Source: Poa pratensis (lineage: Eukaryota; Streptophyta; Magnoliopsida; Poales; Poaceae). From it: a DNA stretch of 64,000 bases. Position 1 is the stretch's first letter; each line of letters begins with the position of its first letter. Position numbers and translations under genes: made by a program. This document shows positions 12,491-23,652 of this stretch, piece by piece. The stretch spans positions 2,013,423 through 2,077,422 of the forward strand of contig CAMZMU010000081.1 of the NCBI GenBank assembly GCA_947311845.1. The letters run 5' to 3'. The notes beneath the pieces are model-generated. The model had not been told where the DNA came from. It made no database searches and saw only the letters and a program-made list of their open reading frames with translations.

Positions 12491-13226
12491 AGGTCGCTCC
12501 TCTCTCGGAGATACATAATAGACACCACATCGCATCTGCTCCTAGCATCGTCGTTCCTCCCGCTGTTGCTGCCATCGCTGATCCCATCCCGTCCACCGCG
12601 TACACGGCTGATGGGAGAGCAGGCCTCCGAAACTCCGCCTCTCTAGAGCCTGTACGGGAGAGGGGCGATTATATTTTTGGGGAGCGTCTCCTACGCGACT
12701 GCTCGCTCTACTTCATCTGCTTCAACTACATCTGCATCAACTACGTCCTCTTCGTCATGGCCACCGACGCCGACATCGAGAAGGCTGCTGCTGACAAGAG
12801 GATCGCCGACGAGGCTAACGCATCCGCTGCTGCGGCCATCTGGCCTACTGGAGGATACACGATTATCCCTCTCCTGATTACTTGCATGTTTGCCGTACTA
12901 GCTATTTGTGTAGATGTATCTACTATTTGTCTAGTACATGATTTTATCATAGAATTTCAGTATGTCATTAGCACTGCTCACGTCATGTTCATGATTTATT
13001 ATTGGATTAATTTAATCGAACAATTGCCTAAATTCTCAGCAGATGGAGTTTGATTAATATGTTTCGAATATGTGCACGTGTTTGCTTAACATTAGACTTG
13101 TAATTACGCTATAGATTTAAGTGTTGGAGTCAAACACTTGTAACGTGGGCATATCACATAAAGGCACAATGGAAGGCCAATTAGACTAGATGCAAACCGG
13201 TAGGTTAGACACGAGATTACATTGGA

Positions 13227-13361
13227 GAACGGTCTGAAACCTGTGCTAGGGGTGTCAGACCGACGTGGCGTTGGTGATCGTGATGTGTCCGTTGATCTCG
13301 GCGAGCATATCATCGATGGTACATATCATCGATGGTACAGAGTACTATGATACTACACGGG
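13227..13361. other. Copy-B-specific stretch of about 135 bp
   Basis: This lies between GATTACATTGGA and GAAGAGCGCCCGTTAAG, which are adjacent in copy A (near 2640). It contains a short direct repeat, CATATCATCGATGGTAC, at about 13305 and 13322. It is either an insertion in copy B or a deletion in copy A. Confidence 0.7.
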
Positions 13362-14231
13362 GAAGAGCGCCCGTTAAGTATGTCCCGCGGATGTAGACGT
13401 TTATCACTGAACCGCGTTATTAAATTTCGATGCAGTGATTGCTTGTTGAGATATGATTGATATGCGGCTCCCACGATTTATAACAACAATGTGTGACGTG
13501 ATTCATATGCATCGGGAGTTCATTCCTTCCTTCGAGGCTTCGACCTCTCCCACCTATTCTTGTACAAACTATAGAAAAGCACATGCATGCGATGCCTCGC
13601 CTACCTTCTACTCTATCTTTAGATCAAATGTTCTGTTGCACGCGCCCTCTTATCGACTACAATGGCCAGCTTTGACATATTCATCGCTTCCTCATGGCTC
13701 CGTCACCCCATAGTTTAGGCACGTCGTACCTAAAGACTGGTTGTTGGCAGGTTAACGCCACTACACATGCTGCAGCTGTAAACAACACGGATCGCCAAAA
13801 CTGACTAATTGACCATATCACATATGACACTTCCCTGTAATTCCTGCTAATATTCACCTTTTGCTTCCTTGTCGGTAGGTTAGCCAGCTTTGCTTAGGCT
13901 TCTTTGCAAATCGGGGATCTAGGCTGATCTGCGTTGGCATCTGCATGAACCGCATCGTATCTAAATGTTACATGGAGTGAAACAAGGAGACACGCATGAG
14001 CCATGCGCGGATGCACGTGATGAGTGATGACCTGTTTCTGTACACACCTGTCTAGCACGCGCAATGTTGCATGCAAGCTAGGCAAGTAACCGTATATGCA
14101 CAGGTAACGTCATTTTCGCTCGCATGATATCTTCCTCTACATATAGTTGCTTAGCTTCTACGTCCACATGCATATAGATCAGTATCTGCAATCTAGCTAT
14201 AGCAATCATACATCTTACAGGCTCGAACAGA

Positions 14232-16461
14232 ATGGCGGCGGCCGGCGGCAGCAAGAGGACGTGGGTGGTGGACGTCGAGAAGAAGCTGAATGAAGCCAAC
14301 AAGTCGGTGGAGGTGTCGCGATGGGAGCGTCACTGCATCTACCGTGTGCCAGCGTGCATAAAGGACATCAAGAGCAAGGCGTACCAGCCGCAGGTGGTGT
14401 CCCTGGGCCCCTTCCACCATGGAGACCCCAACCTGCAGCCCATGGAGGAGCACAAGCGCCGGGCGCTGCGGCACCTGCTCCGGCGCGCGGGTCGGCCGCT
14501 CGATGACTTCGTCGCCGCCGTGGAGGACGTCGCGGAGCAGCTTGAGAGCGCGTACATGGACCTTGCCGTCGAGTGGCGCACCACTGTCGGCAGCCGCAGC
14601 GTCAGGGAGCGGTTCCTGGAGATGATGATCGTCGACGGGTGCTTCCTGCTCGAGGTGATGAGGACGGCCGCCGGGAAGAACGTCGACGACTACGCCAACA
14701 ACGACCCAATCTTCAGCCGCCACGGGATACTCTATATGGTGCCCTACATCCGGCGAGACATGCTCATGCTGGAGAACCAGCTGCCGCTGCTCGTCCTCCA
14801 GAAGCTCAACGCCGTTGAGAGTAGAAAGCCTCCGGTAACTACTGCCACATATGAAACTAAACTCTATAATAGTCAAATCTATATCCAATTACTGAAATAT
14901 ATATGATGTCTGGACACATCTAACAGTAGTAAGTAAAATGAAATTGAATATAGTAGCACCCATGATTTAGGCATTGTGTGCATAGTAGCTGTCTTTATGC
15001 TTTGTTTTTTCCGGTGTATTGGATGCAAAGAAAAAGTTGTGGTACAATTTGAGCTCGACCCCTTCTAGCATCGATCACATCAAGACTATTAAGTGTTTGA
15101 CTAGCTCCCGGCTTCCCATATGTATATACTTTTACTGTTCATGCTCATACAGAAATATACTATATTTCAAGTTTATGCTCTTAATTTTTTAGTGAAAACA
15201 TAATCCCACCTTTTATATTTTCTATGTAAATATTCTATTTTTAAAAATTATACTCCCTCCGTTAGCTTGCTAAAACTTCTTATATTGTGAAACAGAGGAA
15301 GTAGATAACTAATTAAAAGCTAAGGTTACATAGAAAAGTCTGCAAGAGAATGGGGTAGTTGCCCATTGGTTCGGTCGCTTGTTGCCCATCCCAACGACCG
15401 GTAGTTTGAATCCTGTCGGGAGCGAATTTTAGCTATACTAGGTTCGCTGCTCTTAGATAACGACATGACATTCCCATCTAACTTTGACAACTCGTTTCTA
15501 TAGAAGTACATATATTAAACCATAGTACTGTACTAAATATTGGTTGAGACAAATCTATACATCTATATGATTTTCCAATATCGGATCTAAATATTGACGG
15601 CCAAAATTTATGAAGTTATCACTCGGATAAGTCAAGATATATCTAACACATTGCTTATCTTATTTGTGACTTTGATATCTTTGGCTAACCATTTGAATGC
15701 TTGCATGCATGGATGACTGCTAGAACGACGACTTCGTCAACAGAATGGTGCTAAGGTTTCTGGCCCCATCCTCCCGGCCACTACAACCAGGCATTGGCCT
15801 TGGGCTCCATCCACTCGATGTTTTTCGCCGGAGCATGCTCTTTGGTGAATACCAGAAAATCCCGAGCTCGCGGGACACGCAGGACAACGACATCATCCGG
15901 GCGGCAGTGGAACTCTACGAAGCTGGTATCCGGTTCAGAACGAGCAAGTCGATCAGCCTACATGACATCCGCTTCAGGCACGGCGTGCTAAGCATGCCGA
16001 CGGTGCCCGTCGACGACTCCACCGAGTACATGTTCCTCAACATGATGGCGTTCGAGCGGTTGCACGTCGGTGCCGGAAACGACGTGACCGCCTACGTGTT
16101 CTTCATGGACAATATCATCGATTCGGCCAAGGACGTGGCTCTGCTGAGCTCCAAGGGGATCATCCAGAACGCTGTCGGCAGCAACAAGGCGGTCGCCAAA
16201 CTGTTCAACAGCATCTCGAGGGATGTGGTGCTCGAGCCGGACAGCGCGCTCGACGCCGTGCAGCGGCAGGTGAACGACTACTTCAGGCAGCCGTGGAACA
16301 TGTGGCGCGCCAACCTCATCCACACATACTTCAGGAGCCCGTGGGCGTTCCTGTCCCTTGCCGCTGCCGTCTTCCTCGTCATGACAATCATGCAGACCGT
16401 CTACACGGTGCTGCCGTTCTATCGGGACAGCAGCCCCCCGTCGGCTCCATCTCCGATGTGA
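14232..16461 (+). CDS. DUF247 domain protein, copy B (intact)
   Basis: Exon 1 is 14232-14834 (201 codons), the intron is 14835-15723 (GTAACT...CTAG), and exon 2 is 15724-16461 including the stop, giving 446 aa. The start is the first ATG of the frame (MAAAGGSKRTWVVDVEKKL). DUF247 (PF03140) covers nearly the whole protein: CIYRVPACIKD, VSLGPFHHGDP, MEEHKRRALR, MMIVDGCFLLEVM, DPIFSRHGILYMVPY, RDMLMLENQLPLLVLQK, GLHPLDVFRRSM, AGIRFRTSKS, DDSTEYMFLNMMAFERLH and TAYVFFMDNIIDS. A single hydrophobic helix at about residues 410-430 suggests C-terminal membrane anchoring, as usual in this family. DUF247 has no known enzymatic activity; some grass members are candidate pollen determinants of self-incompatibility, but nothing here assigns that role to this gene. 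Confidence 0.92.
15252..15306. mobile_element. Stowaway-like MITE remnant in the DUF247 intron (copy B)
   Basis: The same CTCCCTCCGTT...AGAGGAAGTA remnant as at 6425-6477, inherited through the duplication. Confidence 0.6.
15352..15427 (+). mobile_element. tRNA-derived SINE-like head in the DUF247 intron (copy B)
   Basis: Identical in layout to 6525-6600: A-box-like GGTAGTTGCCCATTGG and B-box-like AGTTTGAATCC. Confidence 0.45.
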
Positions 16462-16823
16462 TCCGCCTTCCGCCGGCTGCAAGAACTTGTCATATTATCG
16501 ATCTACACCCAGAGTCCGAGCATCTCGTGATTCTTGCTGCATGCATACGTGAATTGGTTTTGCTTTCCGAGTTTTTGTTTCTATGGTACGTTGGGTTGTG
16601 TGCAGTTGCACTGCGCAAAAACGATAAATCGGTGTTATTGTATTGGGTATGTTTTGACTAAACATGGTTTTTGTTTTGAGAGGCGCAGAGAAGTGATTAT
16701 TTGTGACACGTGTTTTTTTTTCCAGAAAACTAGCACAGTCGCCCTCTCATTGCGTATTTGAGAATTAAGTTCATAGTTTTAAGTATATCAACAGTACATC
16801 AGTACACGTACAACTACGGTTGC

Positions 16824-16989
16824 ATATCCTTGGAATTCCCTTTATATGCCCTTAAGTTTCTGGATGCTTCAACAATGGGTGTATGCGCGCTTCGTGTTAG
16901 GAAACTTTGCTTTGAAGAACCATTGTGTTACTGGGACGTTGTCATTGCAGGGTTATTTTGTTGTTGAAAGTCATTCTGATATTCTCTAG
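16824..16989. other. Short unassigned stretch after copy B
   Basis: This sequence begins exactly where the similarity to copy A ends, so it marks the original right flank of the duplicated region. No recognised coding or repeat signature was found. Confidence 0.4.
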
Positions 16990-17238
16990 GAATGGACAGT
17001 TGGTTGTCATTATTTTCTTCTTTAATTAATGCCACTCTGTTCGATCTTGGTGACGGTCAACAAATCAACTTCTGGCGCGATCCTTGGAATTCTGGCTGCC
17101 CCTGCTCTCTTCAAGCTCCACACTCGGAAAAACCTCACTGTGCAGCAAGCCTTATCTAATGACAATTGGTTGTGCCATCTGAAACATCCCCTGCCAACTG
17201 AAGCTGTACAGGAGTTCTTGCATATCTGGGACCTGCTG
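16990..17238 (+). pseudogene. LINE ORF2 fragment, + strand, part 1 (outermost of the nest)
   Basis: Translation gives a piece typical of the region after the reverse transcriptase in plant LINEs, including LGDGQQINFWRDPW. It stops at ACCTGCTG (17231-17238), the left copy of the target duplication of the inserted minus-strand LINE, and resumes at about 27278. Confidence 0.75.
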
Positions 17239-18206
17239 ATTTTTTTTAGAAATGGGTGTCCCCGGCCTCTGCATCAAAGCGATGCACACAGCCGTGCTTT
17301 ATTAAAAAAAGTTTGTAAAGTATCCAGCCGACTTATTACAAATTATGGGTCACACAAAGTGTAGACAAAGATGAGCCAAATGAAGATCGCAAATCTATGC
17401 ATCTAGCCTTATAGGATTTAACCATCCTCCCGGGCACAAGATAGACCGCACGACCGCCAACATGCGAGTACATCCGGTATCCATAAGCGCCCTCTGATCC
17501 AAAGGTAGAAGTAGGGACCAAGTGTGAATCCAGTAGATTGCCTTGTTGATAACCTGCAAATAATGAGCAATATTTGATTTGTTAAACACAATATCATTGC
17601 GGCGGTTCCATATTGACCAAAGCATAGCGGACACGCCGATGCGTATCCTTCCCTTTGTTTTTTAGTCAATTCCATTAAGCCACGAACCAAACATATTCGC
17701 AATGGTAGTAGGTGGCGATATATTAAAAGTAAAATGAATGAGTCTCCAAATGTTGCGAGCAAAAGAACAAGATATGAATAAATGATGGACAATCTCATTT
17801 TCATGGCAAAACACACATTTAGTACAACCTGACCAACGCCATTTAACCAGGTTATCTTTAGTCAGTAACACCTTCCGATGAAGGAACCATAAAAGTATTT
17901 TAATCTTAAGTGGTATCTTTAGTTTCCACAAGTACTTTGAAAGATATCTTGTGTGTCCATTCATCAAATCAGCATATAGCGACTTGACCATATATAGATC
18001 AGAAGTATTTAAATTCCATTGGAATATATCCGGTGTAGTAGTTAGAGATACTCGCATTAATCTCTGAACTAGATGTAGCCATGCGGTCCATTTGTCCCCT
18101 ATCAGATTTCGACTGAACTGAATGGATTGAGATAAAGGTGCAGCCATCAAAATGTTTGCCACCCTTACATTCTTATGCCTCACAATATTGTCTAGAGAGG
18201 GATTAT
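17239..18206 (-). mobile_element. LINE, - strand, 3' part with zf-RVT domain
   Basis: The 3' end is at the low coordinate: on the minus strand the sequence ends GGACACCCATTTCT followed by an A-run (17240-17247). Target duplication ACCTGCTG lies at 17231-17238 and 27278-27285. The coding part (about 17418-18206, minus) has the zinc-binding reverse-transcriptase-associated domain: SLYADLM, LWKLKIPLKIKILLWFLHRKVLLTKDNL, then CTKCVFC and HHLFISCSFARNIW. The frame is broken once near 17660. The LINE is cut at 18206 by the Athila-like element and continues at 26192. Confidence 0.85.
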
Positions 18207-19777
18207 TGATACGTCTCAAACGTATCTATAATTTCTGATGTTCCATGTTGATATTATACCAATTGTTACATGTTTTACATACACTTCATAGCATTTTTAT
18301 GCATTTTCTGGGACTAACCTATTAACAAGATGCCACAGTGCCAGTTCCTGTTTTCTGCTGTTTTTGTATTCCAGAAAAGCTAGTCTGGAAATATTCTCGG
18401 AATTGGACGAAACTTGGACAGACCTCCTATTTTTCCAACACGTACACGGAGTCCAAAGGAGAGACGGAGGAGACCGAGAGGCGCCACACCATGGGCGGCG
18501 CGGCCCCCCTCCCCGCGCCGTGGTGTGGTGTGGGCCCCTCGGGTCGCTCCAGCCGCCGCCCTTTCGCCTATTTATTCATCTTCACGGGAAAACCCTAGAC
18601 ACCCGAGCCATTATCCACGAAAAGTTCCAGAGACGCCGCCGCCGTCAACCCTAGCTCGGGAGGGTTCAGAAGCTCTTCCCGGCACCCTGCCGGAGAGGGG
18701 AATCATCACCGGAGGGCTCTACATCACCATGCCTGCCTCCGGAGTGATGCGTGAGTAGTTCATCCTTGGACTACGGGTCCATAGCAGTAGCTAGATGGTT
18801 GTCTCTCCACTTTATGCTATCATGTTTAGATCTTGTGAGCTGCCTATCATGATCAAGATCATCTTATTGTAATGCTACATGTTGTGTTTGCTGGGATCCG
18901 ATGAATATTGAATACTATGTCAAGTTGATTATCAATCTATCTTATATGTTATTTATGATCTTGCATGCTTTCCGTTACTAGTAGATGCTTTGGCCAAGTA
19001 GATGCTTGTAACTCCAAGAGTAGTATTTATGCTAGATAGTGGGTTCATGCCTCCGGTAATCTGGGAGAGTGACAACTTCTAAGATTGTGGATGTGCTGTT
19101 GCCACTAGGGATAAAATAACCGATGCTTAGCTTAAGGGTGCGCCGTTAGGTCTAATGCATTTGTTTACATTACGCACATTACTTAATGCGATTATCCGTT
19201 GCTTGCAACTTAATACCAACGGGGAACTCGGTATGACAACCTGGAGGTGGATTATTAGTCATAGACGCTGTTGGATAACGGTCTATGTATTTTGTCGTAA
19301 TGCCCACATGAATATCATAGTAATCATCATGTCATATATATGCATTGTCATGCGCTCAATATTTTGTCAATTGCCCAGCTGTAATTTGTTCACCCAGCAT
19401 GTTAGTTATCTTTTATGGAGAGACACCACTAGTGAACTGTGGACCCCGGTCCATTCTTTTACACTGATAATACAACCAACTGCAAACATTGTTCCTTTTC
19501 ATTCTCTGCAATTTACTACTGTTTTCCACACCATACGTTTAATCCTTTGTTTTCAGCAAGCCGGTGAGATTGACAACCTCACTGTTTCGTTGGGGCAAAG
19601 TAGTTTGATTGTGTTGTGTGCAGGTTCCACGTCAGGCGCCACTGACAACCTTCAGAAGTGATTTCTTGCTCCTACTGGTTCGATTAAACCTTGGTTTCAT
19701 ACTGAGGGAAACTGCTGCTACACTGCTTCATACCTTCCTCTTGGGGTCTCCCAACGAACGTGTGATCCACGTCATCA
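18207..19777 (+). repeat. 5' LTR of the Athila-like element
   Basis: 1571 bp, TGATACG...CATCA. Apart from indels in a GC-rich stretch at 18470-18545 it is nearly identical to the 3' LTR, which argues for a fairly recent insertion. A TATA-like CTATTTATTCATC lies near 18567. Confidence 0.95.
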
Positions 19778-19787
19778 AGCATTTTTC

Positions 19788-19805
19788 TGGCGCCGTTGCC
19801 GGGGA
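19788..19805 (+). promoter_or_regulatory. Primer binding site of the Athila-like element
   Basis: TGGCGCCGTTGCCGGGGA, ten bases after the 5' LTR, is the Athila-type primer site complementary to the 3' end of tRNA-Asp. Confidence 0.85.
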
Positions 19806-19976
19806 GCAAGAGGATTTCTGCAAGGGGAGTTTCACGCTTCCAATCTCTTTACTTTGTTATTGTCTTGCTTAGTTTATTTTTATCTTAGTCTTGTTTGCTT
19901 TATTTATCAAAAACACAAAAAAATTAGTTACTTATTTTCGAATTGTTATTTTCTGTTTTGTTTTAATTTTGCTAAA

Positions 19977-21261
19977 ATGAGTACCCTGAGAACACTAAGT
20001 TGTGTGATTTCACTAGCACGAACAACAATGATTTCATTAGTACACCTATTGCTCCACCTGCTTCTAAGCAGAATTCTATGAAATTAAACCTGCACTTTTA
20101 AATCTTGTTATGAAAGAGCAATTCTCTGGTGTTAGTACTGATGATGCTGCTGCTCACCTTAATAATTTTGTTGAACTTTGTGAGATGCAAAAGTATAAGG
20201 AAGTAGATGGTGATATTATTAAACTGAAACTTTTTCCTTTCTCTTTGAGAGGACGTGCTAAAGAATGGTTGCTATCTTTGACTAGAAATAGTATTGATTC
20301 ATGGACTAAATGCAAAGATGCTTTCATAGGAAAATATTATCCTCCTGCTAAGATCATATCTTTGAGAAGTAGCATTATGAATTTCAAACAATTTGATAAT
20401 GAGCATGTTGCTCAAGCTTGGGAGAGAATGAAATCATTGGTAAAGAATTGTCCCACCCATGGACTGACTGCTTGGATGATCATCCAAACCTTTTATGCAG
20501 GATAAATTTTTCTTCAAGAAACCTATTGGATTCGGCCTCTGGAGGTACCTTTATGTCCATCACTTTGGGTGCTGCAACAAAGCTTCTTGATGATATGATG
20601 ATAAATTATTCTGAATGGCACACCGAAAGAGCTCCACAAGGTAAGAAGGTAAATTCTGTTGAAGAAATCTCTTCCTTGAGTGATAAGATTGATACTATTA
20701 TGTCTATGCTTACAAATGGAAAAATGCATGTTGATCCAAATAATGTTCCTTTAGCTTCTTTGGTTGCTCAAGAAGAGCATGTTGATGTGAACTTCATTAA
20801 AAAAATAACTTCAACAACAATGCTTATAGGAATAATTTTGGTAATAACAATTATAAGCCCTATCCTTTAATAGTGGCAATGGTTATGTTAATTCTTATGG
20901 TAATTCCTACAACAATAATAAGAGTGTACCCTCTGATCTTGAAGTCATGCTTAAGGATTTTATTAGTACACAAACTGCTTTCAATAAATCTGTTGAGGAA
21001 AAGTTTGGGAAAATTGATGTTCTTGCCTCTAAAGTTGATAGTCTTGCTCTTGATGTTGATTTGTTAAAAATTAAAACTATGCCTCATGATGTTAAAGAGA
21101 GCAAAACTCTCAATGCTATTCAAGTTAAAATTGATAATAATGTGAGGATGTTAGCTGATTTACATGCTAGGTGGGCAAGAGAGGATGAAATTGCTAAAAA
21201 GAATAGTATTGCTAGAGTTTATACTATTACTACTACTGAAAATGCTGAAATCAAGTGTTAA
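19977..21261 (+). pseudogene. Athila-type gag, frame-broken
   Basis: The best stretch (20110-20505) contains the plant retrotransposon gag core: LKLFPFSLRGRAKEWLLSL, then FIGKYYPP and a QAWERMKSLVKNCPTHGL-type motif. The frame then shifts repeatedly (20418-20870, 20947-21261) through an Asn/Tyr-rich linker, so no complete gag can be made. The start is not certain. Confidence 0.85.
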
Positions 21262-21465
21262 CAAACCTCCTACTATCAATGGTAAAGTAATTGGTGTTGG
21301 CAATGTCTCTACTTCTGTTGCAAAACGTTTAAAATTGCCTGAAAACACTGAAACTGTTCCTGATAAAAGTGCTGAAATTTTTCGAATGGGAGACAATGGT
21401 CCCATTACTTTGATAATAATGATTTTGATTTTGATGGTTGCAATATTTCTGAAGTAATTAAGTTC

Positions 21466-22058
21466 TTGCAAAAGCTAGCTAGAAGTCCTAATGCTAGTGC
21501 TATAAACATGGCTTTTACTAAACATATTACTAATGCTCTCATGCAAGTTAGGGAAGAGAAATTAAAACATGAAGCTTCTATCCCTAGGAAGTTAGAAGAT
21601 GGTTGGGAGCCCATCATTAAAATGAAGGTGAATGATTTTGATTGCAATGCTTTATGTGATCTTGGTGCTAGTATTTCTGTTATGCCTAAGAAACTTATGA
21701 TATGCTTGATTTAGCACCTTTGGAACACTGTTATTTGGATGTTCACCTTGCTGATAATACTATAAAGAAACCTTTGGGGAGAGTTGATGATGTTTTTATA
21801 ATGGTTAACAATAACCTTGTCCCCGTTGATTTTGTTGTTTTGGATATTGAATGCAATGCTTCTTGTCCTATTGTTTTGGGAAGACCTTTTCTTAGAACTG
21901 TTGGTGCTATTATTGATATGAGAGAGGGGAATATTAAATATCAATTCCCACTCAAGAAAGGTATGGAACACTTCCCTAGAAAGAAGATGAAGTTACCTTT
22001 TGATTCTATTGTTAGAGCAAATTATTCTGTTGATGCTTCATCACTTGGAAACACTTGA
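21466..22058 (+). pseudogene. Athila-type aspartic protease, frame-broken
   Basis: Contains IPRKLEDGWEPIIKMKVND and the active-site motif CDLGASISVMP (about 21655-21690). One frame change follows near 21705, and the rest (HCYLDVHLADNTIKKPLG, VDFVVLDIE, PIVLGRPFLRTVGAIIDM) runs to a stop at 22058. A reverse transcriptase should follow, but none does. Confidence 0.85.
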
Positions 22059-23421
22059 TTCTTACTTTCTGCGCCTAGCTGAAAGGCGTTAAAGAAAAGC
22101 GCTTATGGGAGACAACCCATTATTTTATTTCTGCAATTTTTTTTTCTTTTTGAGTCAAGGAGTTGTTTACTTCTGTAACAATTCCTTTGTATCTTTATTT
22201 TATCGCATTGTTGTGCCAAGTGCCTCTAATAGGAAGATGATGCTAGATTTGGATTTCTGCGCAGGAACAGATTTCTGCTGTTCACCGTTTTACTTCTGTA
22301 AAATCACAGAAAAATTATTTAAATCTGCAAATTTTTGTGCGTGATCCTCAGATATGTACGCATCTTTCGTTAGTTTGTTTTTCGATCTGAGCAACGTAAG
22401 TGCCTCGAAAAAATTCGTCTTTACGACTGTTCTGTTTAGACAGATTCTGTCTTTTATTTTTCGCATTCTCTCTTTTACTAGTGTTGAGTGGAATTCTTTT
22501 TTAGGGTGAAGAGCTTCACATAACATCAGTGGCAGTAGTTAATGTTAAAAGTAACGGTCATGTTTGTGTCCTTATAGAACATGTGAGTTTTTGATTGTGC
22601 ACTAACCCTCTAATGAGAATTACTCTGAGTTTGGTGTGGCGGAAGTTTTCAAGGGTCAAGAGAGAAGGATGATATAATGTGATCAAGAAGAGTGAAGAGC
22701 TTAAGCTTGGGGATGCTCCCATGGATCACCCCAGCATATTTCAAGAAGACTCAAGCGTCTAAGCTTGGGGATGCCCAAGGCATCCCCTTCTTCATCAGCA
22801 ACTTATCAGGTCATCTCTAGTGAAACTATATTTTAATTCTTTCACATCATATGTGCTTTACTTGGAGCGTCTGTGTGCTTTTATTTTCAGTATTTTATTT
22901 TTCTTATGGTCAACTTGATTGGACCCTAGCATTCTTGATTGGGAGAGAGACACGCTCCGCTTTTTCATATGAATACTCCTATTCTTCACTTATACTTGTT
23001 GAGTATTCTTATCTAGCTATTGCTATGCTTTTAGCTCCTGTTTTGCATGCATCTCTTATTCAGAGCTGTTAGTTCTTTTAAAGAAAGTACTCTCTTGCTT
23101 CACTTATAATTGTTTGGAGAGTTTATGTTGAAATAAATTGATTGGTGTTTGGTTGGAACAGAAAATGTTGCATGTGGTAGATGGTATAATGGAAAAAGCT
23201 TACATATTCTTGTAGATCACTGTATTGGATAATTTGATACTTGTCAATTGTTTTGAGTTATCAAGTAGTTCATGTTTAAGCTTTTGTATCATGTAGTTAA
23301 AACCTATTAATGAAGAACTACCGTAAAGCTCGTTGAAATTTGGTTTGCATGATTGGTATCTCTAAGGTCTAGATATTTTCTAGTAAAAGGGTTTGGTTAA
23401 CAAGGAAGACAGTGTAGAGTC

Positions 23422-23652
23422 TTATAATGCTTGCAATATGTTTTCATATAAGTCTTGCTGTGTCGGTTGATATCCTGTGTTTGCTTCAAATAACCTTGCT
23501 AGCCTAAACTCTGTACTGAGAGGGAATGCTTCTCGTGCATCCAAAACCTTGAGCCAAAATCCATGCCATCTGTGTCCACCATAACTACCTATATGTGGTA
23601 TTTCCTTGCCATTCCAAGTAAATTTTTCATGTGCTACCTTTAAACTATTCAA
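23422..23652 (-). CDS. Antisense ORF in the Athila-like 3' internal region (76 aa)
   Basis: The frame reads from MNSLKVAHEKFTWNG through GGHRWHGFWLKVLDAREAFP to RLARLFEANTGYQ. It looks protein-like (balanced composition, several Trp and Gly) in otherwise AT-rich DNA. I recall similar antisense sequence in related Triticeae elements, and antisense ORFs of unknown function are reported for some plant Gypsy lineages. No domain is recognised, and expression is unproven. Confidence 0.4.
   Translation of the reverse strand: MNSLKVAHEKFTWNGKEIPHIGSYGGHRWHGFWLKVLDAREAFPLSTEFRLARLFEANTGYQPTQQDLYENILQAL

Larger units (their letters stand above)
8018..13040 (+). mobile_element. 5'-truncated Copia LTR retrotransposon between the duplicated blocks
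   Basis: The sequence enters abruptly in gag at 8018, directly after duplicated block A, and runs through zinc knuckle, protease, integrase, reverse transcriptase and RNase H to a 3' LTR that ends just before block B. There is no 5' LTR, primer site or gag start, and no target duplication. Domain order PR-IN-RT-RH identifies Ty1/Copia. Its position exactly at the joint of the tandem duplication suggests it belonged to the original repeat unit or was joined in by the rearrangement. Confidence 0.88.
12134..13040 (+). repeat. 3' LTR of the truncated Copia element
   Basis: A purine-rich GGTGGGGGAT tract precedes TGCTGAAATATTGTTGAAATATTAG, the probable LTR start (12134 or 12146), and the LTR ends near CTCAGCA at 13040. 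A TATA motif (GTGTATATAAGAGAGG) sits near 12478. No second LTR is present, so the ends cannot be proven by comparison. Confidence 0.65.
13041..16823 (+). repeat. Segmental tandem duplication, copy B
   Basis: This is the second copy of the block at 2458-8017, in the same orientation. It keeps the empty site of the LINE-like insertion and carries an intact DUF247 gene. It ends at TACGGTTGC (16823), after which sequence unrelated to copy A begins. Confidence 0.93.

Noticed and set aside
12445..13053. 202-codon ORF downstream of the Copia TATA box
   Set aside because: It lies entirely within the LTR; no domain is recognised and it runs through the LTR end.
18338..19872. Open frames of 75-170 codons in the Athila-like LTR
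   Set aside because: They recur in both LTRs (for example 19155-19661 and 25569-26021) and are LTR sequence, not genes.
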